64,000 bases of DNA, taken from the NCBI GenBank assembly GCA_965242665.1, contig OZ251484.1, positions 1,488,001 through 1,552,000 of the forward strand. Direction: 5' to 3'. Numbering within the stretch: position 1 is the stretch's first letter; each line of letters begins with the position of its first letter. This document shows, one piece after another, positions 50,192-58,336 of this stretch. A program made the position numbers and the translations under genes. The notes under the pieces were generated by a model that was not told where the DNA came from, ran no database searches, and saw nothing but the letters and a program-made list of their open reading frames with translations. The DNA comes from VXLM01 sp965242665. Lineage in GTDB: Bacteria > Chloroflexota > Dehalococcoidia > Lucifugimonadales > VXLM01.

Positions 50192-50560
50192 ACGAATTTC
50201 GTCGATTACCTCTTCCTGATACTGACGCCGGCGCTCCTGTCCGCCGGACAATTCTCCTTCAAGAAAGCGTCCGAATCCCTCACCATGGACTCGATTCCAC
50301 GCTTCCTCGGATCGCTCCTCGTCAACCCGTACTTTTGGATCGCCCTCCTCATCTACGGCGCAGCGACGGTCTTGTGGGTATTCATCCTCTCCCGCGTGCC
50401 CCTCAGCCGCGCAATGCCGTTCGTTGCCCTAACGTTCGCCATCGTGCCGATCGTCAGCGTCGTCGCGCTTGGCGAGAAGCTCAACCTCGCATACTGGATC
50501 GGAGTGGCCATCATCGCCGCCGGCGTATACATGACCGTCGTCGCGCTGCGTTCGACATGA
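50192..50560 (+). CDS. SMR/ArnE-like small transporter subunit with unusual start
   Basis: The product is a four-span protein of the SMR/EamA class: YLFLILTPALLSAGQFSFKK in span 1 (with the L-x-x-x-G-Q-F start of ArnE-like proteins), YFWIALLIYGAATVLWVFIL, PFVALTFAIVPIVSVVALGE and YWIGVAIIAAGVYMTVVALR. The first ATG is at 50285, but that would remove span 1. The frame is open back to an ACG at 50192, which has GAGGAGG 7 nt upstream. Either ACG is used as start or an ATG has mutated. The context, coupled to a GT2 enzyme, suggests a flippase subunit for a lipid-linked sugar. Confidence 0.7.
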   Translation, partial: TNFVDYLFLILTPALLSAGQFSFKKASESLTMDSIPRFLGSLLVNPYFWIALLIYGAATVLWVFILSRVPLSRAMPFVALTFAIVPIVSVVALGEKLNLAYWIGVAIIAAGVYMTVVALRST

Positions 50561-50569
50561 CGCGCGCGG

Positions 50570-52162
50570 ATGAATGTCATGAGCAAGCTCCGAATCAACC
50601 GGTTCACCATCCTCCTGATGAGTAGCATCCCCCTCATCCTGCGCCGGCTTCCTGTCACGGCCGTCATCGTCTACACGGCGGCATTGATCGCCACCACAAC
50701 ACTCTTCTTCTTCCTCCACTACCTCGGCAATCAGATCCCCTACGACCTCGCCGCGCAGAGGTTCCAAACACAGTTCCACCCAGAACTACTGGACGCGGGC
50801 CTCGTCGAACGCAAGAGGCCCGCTCGATGCGAGATTCCCTTAGTCACTCTGGCGGGAGCCGACCAACCAGGAGTGCCCGAGGAGCATTCGCTGCTCGACG
50901 CTCTGTTATTGAGAATCCTAAATGTGCAAGACGGCTCGAGCATTTATGCGTACTGCCACAAACTGGACGCAGCGTCGAGCGGGTCCGCAGAAGTAAGCGA
51001 ATCGCTCCTGAAGACTCGGTACTGGTGGGGAAGCAAGGCGCTCTTCGCCATCATGCTGCGCGGCATGTCCGTACTGGAAACTCGAGACCTGATCCGATGG
51101 GCCGCCGCGGCCGGTTACATCACGCTGGCGGCAGCCATTCTGCTAATGGCTCCGCGGGCGTTCCTCGTCCTTGCGCCGCTGATCGTCCTGGGCAGCCTCT
51201 TCTCCGGAGTCAAGTACTATTCGGACATACCCAGCGGTCTGCCGTACACGTGGACCGTATGGGCTTTGGCATGGCTGGCGGCGCTGGCGAGCCCGCGGGT
51301 GATCCCCCAGATGCCAACGAAAGCGCGCGCACACGCATTGCGCCTCTCCTGCTTCCTCATAGGAACCGTGTCGTCCTATCTATGGCTGTTCGAGGGACAT
51401 ACGATCTTCGTAATCGCCGGCATCGGAATGGTGGTCTACTTCGGACACCCCCGCCTCAGTCCGGCCGTGCGGACGAAGCTGGCGGGGTGGTGCATCGCCC
51501 TCTTCATCATCGGATTCGCGGCCAGTTTTGCCATGGGGCAGCTCACCAAGATCGCCGCGGCCGAATGCCGCATTCCCGACTGGTTCGGGTGGAGGCAAGC
51601 GTGCGAGGAGACCGGAATCACGGGGCTGCGAGGAGTCGTACAAGATATTTTCAGCGACCAACTTAGACACCACATCAGGCGGATGACCTCCGAGTTTGGC
51701 GAAGATATCTCCGGCGGCATATCACAATTCCCCGTACTCAAGCACTTCGAGTCGTTCTATGTGATAGGCCTGGACAACGCCGCGGCGGGAAGGGTTCTCA
51801 CGCCGCTCTTGGCGCTCGCAACCCTCGCCTCCATTGCGTTCGCCGTACTCCGCGCAAGACGCGGACGTTCGGACCTGCTCTGGGACGTCTCCTGGATCGT
51901 CGGACTGATGATCCTCGCAGCGCTGCAATTCCTGCTGCCAAATGACAAAGCGCTCCGCATCGGCAGATACGTGTTCGTACTCTATGCCTTGGGCGTTTCA
52001 TGTTCGGTACTGGCGCTCATGCACGCGAACATCCTGCCGCGGGTCATGAACCGCGTGTCAGCACTTACCCCCCCCCCCCCCCCCCCCCCCGTCCCGGGAC
52101 GGAGGCACAGGCGCCGCCGAGTCACTAGCCCCACAGCCGCACTCGCCAACCCGGCCAACTGA
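50570..52162 (+). CDS. Multi-span membrane protein, copy 1, N-terminal part (cut by poly-C frameshift)
   Basis: The 530-residue frame has about ten spans (AVIVYTAALIATTTLFFFLH, then LILAAAILLMAPRAFLV-like segments, and ALGVSCSVLALMHANI near the end). It is nearly the same as residues 1-480 of the intact copy 2 (53677-56346), so it belongs to a longer protein. After the last span it runs into a 23-C tract (52068-52090, read as seven Pro) and then ends after 23 out-of-frame residues. With one C less or two more, the frame would continue into 52163-53684. Loops outside carry conserved Trp and Cys (RYWWGSKALF, RIPDWFGWRQACEET). The function is unknown; the context suggests surface glycan work. 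Confidence 0.8.
   Translation: MNVMSKLRINRFTILLMSSIPLILRRLPVTAVIVYTAALIATTTLFFFLHYLGNQIPYDLAAQRFQTQFHPELLDAGLVERKRPARCEIPLVTLAGADQPGVPEEHSLLDALLLRILNVQDGSSIYAYCHKLDAASSGSAEVSESLLKTRYWWGSKALFAIMLRGMSVLETRDLIRWAAAAGYITLAAAILLMAPRAFLVLAPLIVLGSLFSGVKYYSDIPSGLPYTWTVWALAWLAALASPRVIPQMPTKARAHALRLSCFLIGTVSSYLWLFEGHTIFVIAGIGMVVYFGHPRLSPAVRTKLAGWCIALFIIGFAASFAMGQLTKIAAAECRIPDWFGWRQACEETGITGLRGVVQDIFSDQLRHHIRRMTSEFGEDISGGISQFPVLKHFESFYVIGLDNAAAGRVLTPLLALATLASIAFAVLRARRGRSDLLWDVSWIVGLMILAALQFLLPNDKALRIGRYVFVLYALGVSCSVLALMHANILPRVMNRVSALTPPPPPPPVPGRRHRRRRVTSPTAALANPAN
52068..52090 (+). repeat. Homopolymer of 23 C inside gene copy 1
   Basis: The run follows CTTA and is followed by GTCCCGGGA. In copy 2 the same point has only CTTACCCCGCAGCC, so copy 1 carries an insert of about 65 bp made of the C-tract and a GC-rich piece. 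Changing the C count by -1 or +2 joins the two frames with no stop between them. Confidence 0.9.
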
Positions 52163-53684
52163 CAGCCTATGCAAACTGGCGCGATGGGCAGGAGCACTAA
52201 TACTCGCAGCAGCCCTGTACTTCTACAGTTTGCCGCTCCAATCTCCTCTGGATCGCGCCGCTGAGATCGGCTCCCCCGTCATCCAATCCAACTTCGACGT
52301 CTACCTCGACGGGGACAAGATGATATACGTCAGGGAACAGTGCAGTCCAGAAGACATACGCACGCCCTTCTTCTTGCACATCATTCCGGCCGATGTCGCA
52401 GACCTCCCAGACGACCGCAGAGATTACGGATTCGACAACCTCGACTTCGACTTCTACGAGTTCTCCACCGTCCGACGCGGTGAAACGTGTGGGGCTATGC
52501 GGAAGCTCCCCAACTACCAATTCACAGGATTCAGCACCGGCCAATTCACCGGGTCGGGCACGGTATGGAGCGGAGCGTTCGATATCGGCAGACTGCCGAC
52601 CCAACCCCCATGGCAGCGCGCGGAAGAAATCGGCTCCCCCGTCATCCAATCCAACTTCGACGTCTACCTCGATGGGAACGATCTAATATACGTCAGGGAA
52701 CAGTGCAGTCCAGAAGACTTGCTCCCACGATTCTTCCTCCACGTCGTCCCGGCCAATGCCGCAGACCTCTCAGACGACCGCAGGCAACACGGATTCGACA
52801 ACCTCGATTTCGACTTCTACCAATCTTCCGCCGTGCAGCGAGGCGGAGCCTGCTACGCCGTGCGGAAGATCCCCGATTACCAATTCACAGGATTCAGTAC
52901 CGGCCAACTCACCGAGTCGGGCACGGTATGGAGCGGAGCGTTCCATACCGGCAGCCTGCCAACCCAACCTCCATGGCAGCGCGTGGAAGAAATCAGCTCC
53001 CCCGTCATCCAATCCAACTTCGACGTCTACCTCGATGGGAACGATCTAATATACGTCAAGCAGCAGTGCAGTCCAGAAGACTTGCTCCCGCGATTCTTCC
53101 TCCACGTCGTCCCGGCCGATGTCGCAGACCTCCCAGACGACCGCCAGAAGTATGACTTCGACAACCTCGATTTCGACTTCTACCAGTCTTCCGCCGTGCA
53201 GCGAGACGGAGCGTGCTACGCCGTGCGGAAGCTCCCCGATTACCAATTCATAGGATTCAGTACCGGCCAATTCACCAAGTCGGGCACGGTATGGAGCGGA
53301 GCGTTCAACCCCGACAGTTTGCCGCTTCAACCTCCATGGCAGCGCATGGAAGAGATCGGCGCCCCCGTCATCCAATCCAACTTCAACGTCTACCTCGATG
53401 GGGACGATCTGATATACGTCAAGGAGCAGTGCAGTCCAGAAGACTTGCTCCCGCGATTCTTCCTCCACGTCGTTCCAGCCGATGTCGCAGACCTCCCAGA
53501 CGACCGCAGGCAACACGGATTCGACAACCTCGACTTCAAATTCTCCGAGTACGGAGTCTGGGAGGACGGACGATGCGCCGCTACCATCAGGTTGCCCAAT
53601 TACGATATAGTCGTTATCAAGACCGGCCAACTTATCAACGGCGGCCGATTGTGGACGGCAGAGTTTGAAGTCGACCATGAGTAG
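52163..53684 (+). CDS. C-terminal repeat part of copy 1 (four 121-residue units)
   Basis: The frame is open from the C-tract (52092) through one span (ARWAGALILAAALYFYSLP-like) to 53684. After the span come four tandem units of exactly 363 bp starting at 52263, 52626, 52989 and 53352; the last is shorter and diverged. Each unit reads EEIGSPVIQSNFDVYLDG, IYVREQCSPEDIRTPFFLH, a DNLDFDFYEFS stretch, a Cys and KLPNYQFTGFSTGQFTGSG. Two Cys per unit suggest one disulphide. Alone, this part has no good start codon (first candidate TTG 52230), so it is probably expressed only when the C-tract is in frame. Its stop overlaps the ATG of copy 2. Confidence 0.75.
52263..53684 (+). repeat. Four 363-bp tandem coding repeats
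   Basis: Units at 52263-52625, 52626-52988, 52989-53351 and 53352-53684 (last partial). The exact period without indels and the high identity between units 1-3 suggest recent recombination. Confidence 0.92.
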
Positions 53685-56346
53685 CATCCCCCTCCTCCGG
53701 CGCCGGCTTCCGGTCACGGCCGTCATCGTCTACACGGCTGCATTGATCGCCACCACAACCCTCTTCTTCTTCCTCCACTACCTCGGCAATCAGATCCCCT
53801 ACGACCTCGCCGCGCAGAGGTTCCAAACACAGTTCCACCCCCAACGACTAGACGCGGGTTTCGTCGAAGGCAAGAGATTCTCCACCGGCTACTGCGATAC
53901 CGCCTTGTTCACGCTGGCTGGGGCCGACCAACCAGGAGTGACCGACGAACATTGGCTGCTCGACGCTCTGGTATTGAGGAGCCTAGCGGTGATTGACGGA
54001 CCGACGGCCTGCCATCAGGTGGACGTATCGTTGGGCGGGTCCGCCGCAGAGGCAATCGAATGGATCAAGAAGCCCCGTTACTGGTGGGGAACCAAGGCGC
54101 TCTTCGCCATCATGCTGCAAGGCCTCTCCGTACTGGAAATTCGAGACCTGATCCGATGGGGCACGGCGGTTGGCTATCTCGCATTGGCGGCGGCCATTCT
54201 GCTGTTGGCTCCGCGAGCGATCCTCGTCCTTGCGCCGCTGATCGTCCTGGGCGGCCTCTTCTCCGGAGTCAAGTACTACTCCGACGCATCCAGCGGCCTG
54301 CCGTACACGTATACCGTATGGGCCTTGGCATGGCTGGCGGCGCTGGTAAACCCGCGAGTGATTCCCAAGATGCCGCCGAAAGTGCGCGCACGCGCATTGC
54401 GCCTCTCTTGCTTCCTCATAGGAACCGTGTCGTCCTATCTATGGTTGTTCGAAGGACACACGATCTTCATTATCACCGGCATCGGAATGGTGGTCTACTT
54501 CGGACACCCCCGCTTCAGTCCGGCCGTGCGGTCGAAGCTGGCGGGTTGGTGCATCGCACTCTTCATCGTTGGATTCGCGGCCAGTACTGCCACGGGGCAG
54601 ATTACGAAGGTCACGGCGGCCGAATGCCGCATTCCCGACTGGTTTGGGTGGAGGCAGGCGTGCGAGGAGACCGGCATTACGATGCTGCGAGTCAACGTGC
54701 CATATGAGTTCAGGAACCAAGTCAGAGCCCATTTCAAGCGGATGAATGTCGAGTTTCGCGAAGGTATATCCGGCGGCATATCCCAATTTCCCGTACTCAA
54801 GCACTTCGAGTCGTTCTACGTGATAGGCCTGGGCAACGCCGCAGCGGGAAGGGTTCTCACGCCGCTCTTGACCCTCGCAACCCTCGCCTCCATTGCATTC
54901 GCCGTACTCCGCGCCAGACGCAGACGGTCTCGTCTGCTTTGGGACATCTCCTGGATCGTCGGACTGATGATTCTCGCAGCGCTGCAATTCCTGCTGCCAA
55001 ATGACGAAGCGTTCCGCATCGGCAGATACGTGTTCGTGCTCTATGCCTTGGGCGTGTCGTGTTCGGCACTGGCGCTCATGCACGCGAACATCCTGCCGCG
55101 GGCCATGAACCGCGTGTCAGCACTTACCCCGCAGCCGCACTCGCCAACCCGGCCATCTGACGGCTTATGCAAACTGGCGCGATGGGCAGGAGCACTAATA
55201 CTCGCAACAGCCCTGTACTTCTACAGTTTGCCGCTCCAATCCCCTCTGGACCGCGCGGAAGAGATCGGCTCCCCCGTCATCCAATCCAACTTCGACGTCT
55301 ACCTCGATGAAGACGAGCTGATATACGTCAGGGAACAGTGCAGTCCAGAAGACATACGCACGCCCTTCTTCTTGCACATCGTTCCGGCCGATGTCGCAGA
55401 CCTCCCAGACGACCGTCAGAAGTACGGATTCGACAACCTCGATTTCGACTTCTACGAGTTCTCCACCGTCAGACGCGGCGAAACGTGCGGGGCCGTGCGG
55501 AAGCTCCCCAATTACCAATTCACAGGATTCAGTACCGGCCAACTCACCGGGTCGGGCACGGTATGGAGCGGAGCGTTCCATATCGGCAGCTTGCCAACCC
55601 AACCTCCTTGGCAGCGCACGGAAGAGATCGGCTCCCCCGTCATCCAATCCAACTTCGACGTCTACCTCGATGAAGACGAGCTGATATACGTCAGGGAACA
55701 GTGCAGTCCAGAAGACTTGCTCCCGCGCTTCTTCCTCCACATCGTTCCGGCCGATACCACAGACCTCCCAGAAGACCGCAGACAACACAGCTTCGACAAC
55801 CTCGACTTCGACTTCTACCAGTCTTCCGCCGTGCAGCGAGACGGAGCGTGCTACGCCGTGCGGAAGCTCCCCGATTACCAATTCATAGGATTCAGAACCG
55901 GCCAATTCACCAAGTCGGGCACGGTATGGAGCGGAGCGTTCGACCCCGACAGTTTGCCAACCCAACCTCCATGGCAGCGCGTGGAAGAGATCGGCGCCCC
56001 CGTCATCCAATCCAATTTCGACGTCTACCTCGATGGGGACGAACTGATATACATCAAGGAGCAGTGCAGTCCGCAAGACGTGCGCGCGCGCTTCTTCATC
56101 CACGTCGTTCCGGCCGATGCCGCAGACCTCCCAGACGACCGAAGGCAACACGGATTCGACAACCTCGACTTCGACTTCATCGAGTCTTCCGGCCTCAGGC
56201 GCGGGGATACGTGTTGGGTGATGCGGAAGCTCCCTGATTACGAATTCACGAGGTTCAGTACCGGCCAATTCACCGAGTCGGGCACGGTATGGAGCGGAGC
56301 GTTCGTTCTTGGCGGTGAGAGTGGACTCCCGCCCCCGCAGGAATGA
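53677..56346 (+). CDS. Multi-span membrane protein with three 121-residue repeats, copy 2 (intact)
   Basis: This 889-residue protein is the intact form of the locus. Residues 1-470 hold about ten spans, the next 30 a last span (RWAGALILATALYFYSLPLQ), and residues 525-889 three repeats of 121 residues (units from 55261, 55624 and 55987). The repeats have the same pattern as in copy 1 (SPVIQSNFDVYLDEDELIYV and FDNLDFDFY). The ATG at 53677 overlaps the stop of copy 1 (ATGAGTAG), so the two copies are translationally coupled. It lacks the C-tract. The layout, multi-span glycosyltransferase-like membrane part plus exported beta-rich repeats, resembles GT-C type proteins, but no catalytic motif was recognised. 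Confidence 0.8.
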   Translation: MSSIPLLRRRLPVTAVIVYTAALIATTTLFFFLHYLGNQIPYDLAAQRFQTQFHPQRLDAGFVEGKRFSTGYCDTALFTLAGADQPGVTDEHWLLDALVLRSLAVIDGPTACHQVDVSLGGSAAEAIEWIKKPRYWWGTKALFAIMLQGLSVLEIRDLIRWGTAVGYLALAAAILLLAPRAILVLAPLIVLGGLFSGVKYYSDASSGLPYTYTVWALAWLAALVNPRVIPKMPPKVRARALRLSCFLIGTVSSYLWLFEGHTIFIITGIGMVVYFGHPRFSPAVRSKLAGWCIALFIVGFAASTATGQITKVTAAECRIPDWFGWRQACEETGITMLRVNVPYEFRNQVRAHFKRMNVEFREGISGGISQFPVLKHFESFYVIGLGNAAAGRVLTPLLTLATLASIAFAVLRARRRRSRLLWDISWIVGLMILAALQFLLPNDEAFRIGRYVFVLYALGVSCSALALMHANILPRAMNRVSALTPQPHSPTRPSDGLCKLARWAGALILATALYFYSLPLQSPLDRAEEIGSPVIQSNFDVYLDEDELIYVREQCSPEDIRTPFFLHIVPADVADLPDDRQKYGFDNLDFDFYEFSTVRRGETCGAVRKLPNYQFTGFSTGQLTGSGTVWSGAFHIGSLPTQPPWQRTEEIGSPVIQSNFDVYLDEDELIYVREQCSPEDLLPRFFLHIVPADTTDLPEDRRQHSFDNLDFDFYQSSAVQRDGACYAVRKLPDYQFIGFRTGQFTKSGTVWSGAFDPDSLPTQPPWQRVEEIGAPVIQSNFDVYLDGDELIYIKEQCSPQDVRARFFIHVVPADAADLPDDRRQHGFDNLDFDFIESSGLRRGDTCWVMRKLPDYEFTRFSTGQFTESGTVWSGAFVLGGESGLPPPQE
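55261..56346 (+). repeat. Three 363-bp tandem coding repeats
   Basis: Units at 55261-55623, 55624-55986 and 55987-56346, in the same phase and of the same family as the four units of copy 1. Confidence 0.92.
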
Positions 56347-56353
56347 TCGGCTC

Positions 56354-57622
56354 CTAAGCGTCCGAGGATCCGAGGTTCATGAGAAATTCCTTGTTGTCCT
56401 TCGAGCGCGCCAGGCGCTCCCGCACCTTCTCCGTAGCCTCGGAGGACAGCTGCGAGTCGGAGGCGATCATGCTTACCATCCTCCGCAGAAGCCAGACTTG
56501 TCTGAGCGTCGTCTCGTCGAGCAAGAGCTCCTCGCGGCGCGTTCCGCTCCGAGGAATATCGATGGCGGGAAAGATTCGCCGCTCGGACAGCCGACGGTCC
56601 AAGTGCACCTCCATATTCCCAGTGCCCTTGAACTCCTCGTAGATCACGTCGTCCATCCTGCTTCCGGTATCCACCAAGCAGGCCGCCAGAATGGTCAGAC
56701 TCCCCCCGTCCTCCATCTTGCGCGCCGCCCCAAAGAACTTCCGCGGCGGGTAGAGCGCGACCGGATCCATGCCGCCCGACAGCGTGCGCCCACTGGACGG
56801 CACCGAGAGGTTGTACGCCCGCGTGAGCCGAGTGAGACTGTCCAGAACGATGCAAACGTCGCTCCCCGCCTCCACCAAACGCTTGGAACGCTCGAGCACC
56901 AACTCCGCCACCTGGCAATGGGTCTCCACCGGCTCGTCGAACGTGGAGCTATACACCTCACCCTTGACGGAGCGCGTCATGTCCGTCACTTCCTCCGGAC
57001 GCTCTCCAATGAGCGCCACCATCAGGTGGATATCCGGCGCGTTCGCCGTGATGCCGTTGGCGATCTGCTTGAGTATAGTCGTCTTCCCAGCCTTCGGCGG
57101 CGATACGATCAACCCGCGCTGTCCGCGTCCGACCGGCGCAACCAGATCGATGAACCGCGTGGACAGCTCCGTCCGCTTGTTCTCCAGCTTGATGTGCTGG
57201 TACGGAGAAACCGGCGTCAGATTCTCGAAGTGCGGACGCGCACGAGCGGCGTCGGGGTTCATGTCGTTTACCGTGTCCACCCGAACGAGACCAAAGTACC
57301 GCTCGCTGTCCTTCGGCGTGCGAACCTGCCCGAATACCTCATCCCCAGTACGCAGACCGAACCGCCGTATCTGCGACTGCGACACGTAGACGTCATTGAC
57401 CCCGGGCGACCGCCCCCTCGGTTTGAGGAACCCATAGCCCTCGTTGATGACCGACAATATGCCGCTCGCCACCAAGTTGCCGTTCTTGTCGCCCAAGTTC
57501 TGAAGCAACCTGTTGAGCAGAGTCTGCCGACGCGGACGAGACCCGTTCTCGAACAAGCCCAGCTCCTTGGCCATGTCCAAGAGTTCTTGATCGCTCTTTT
57601 CTTGAAATTGCGTGATGTTCAT
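56354..57622 (-). CDS. rho: Transcription termination factor Rho
   Basis: The 422-residue protein has the Rho layout. There is an N-terminal helix bundle (1-45), the RNA-binding cold-shock-like domain (about 50-125: GILSVINEGYGFLKPRG, NDVYVSQSQIRRFGL, RTGDEVFGQVR) and the hexameric ATPase domain. That domain has Walker A LIVSPPKAGKTT (174-182), IGERPEEVTDM with the catalytic Glu, Walker B CIVLDSLTRLTRAYN and the secondary RNA site TLSGGMDP. Rho is an RNA-dependent helicase that ends transcription. The length is standard with no large insertion. The ATG at 57622 has GGGGGT upstream. It is convergent with the repeat-protein copy 2. Confidence 0.97.
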   Translation of the reverse strand: MNITQFQEKSDQELLDMAKELGLFENGSRPRRQTLLNRLLQNLGDKNGNLVASGILSVINEGYGFLKPRGRSPGVNDVYVSQSQIRRFGLRTGDEVFGQVRTPKDSERYFGLVRVDTVNDMNPDAARARPHFENLTPVSPYQHIKLENKRTELSTRFIDLVAPVGRGQRGLIVSPPKAGKTTILKQIANGITANAPDIHLMVALIGERPEEVTDMTRSVKGEVYSSTFDEPVETHCQVAELVLERSKRLVEAGSDVCIVLDSLTRLTRAYNLSVPSSGRTLSGGMDPVALYPPRKFFGAARKMEDGGSLTILAACLVDTGSRMDDVIYEEFKGTGNMEVHLDRRLSERRIFPAIDIPRSGTRREELLLDETTLRQVWLLRRMVSMIASDSQLSSEATEKVRERLARSKDNKEFLMNLGSSDA

Positions 57623-58336
57623 GATTGTACCCCCAAGAGATTACGCGCGCGGCGCTGGAAAGGTCAAGACGGCGGGGAGTATGGATATTCCTCGCAGACG
57701 ATAGTCGATCGAGTGGTCATTCGCGCCCAAGGCGCGCCCTCCCGCCTTCACACCGGGCAAGCCCGATGAGACGCATCGCATCCCCAAAGCGCGTTGGGAG
57801 AAGTTGCCCCAAGACGTGATGGCGTCTCTTCGTTCGCATACGGACCTGAGATGATACGGACGGCATTTCGGATTCCGGCCAACTACCGGCGCTGAACACG
57901 CTGGACGCTTTCACGCGATCGGTGGAAAGCCGCTTCGGCGGCGCCGCGAACCATACCCATGCATGAGAGCGCCGCGCCTAAAGGAGGATTGGAACATTGA
58001 AGGAACGTACCTACCATATCACATGCCAATGAGGCATGTCTATAGGCAATCGCGCCAGGTTGCCCGCACATCGCAAGAACCCCGGCCGTCACTCCCGCCG
58101 CTCCTGTCATTCCTATCATTCCCGCTTTCGGAGACCCTTCAAACACCCGGGCGGAGTGGCTGTCTGAGAATGTCTTGCCCATTGCGGCGCCGACTATTCC
58201 TCGAGCGAAAACGATCGACTTGTAGACACGCGATGAGGAGTATGGAGGAATTGACCTTCTTCTCGGAAGTGTGGCACAATTGCGGCATCGGAACGTTTGG
58301 CGTCTCGATTCGCGATTCGTGCAGGAGGAGGGAGTC
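57623..58336. other. Long gap between rho and the DUF1800 gene
   Basis: The 714 bases hold no gene I can support. A 7-bp inverted repeat (ACATGCC-AATGA-GGCATGT, 58021-58039) could be an operator. Degenerate pieces of the ATTCCC repeat family lie at 58085-58130. The plus strand changes from C-rich to G-rich across this gap. No DnaA-box cluster was seen. Confidence 0.6.

Noticed and set aside
55195..56268. Minus-strand frame of 357 codons over the repeat region of copy 2
   Set aside because: Antisense of the 121-residue repeats; it is open only because the repeat codons lack reverse stops.
57623..58336. oriC
   Set aside because: The skew change suggests it, but no DnaA-box cluster, AT-rich unwinding stretch or dnaA/dnaN gene was seen, so it is kept only as a question.
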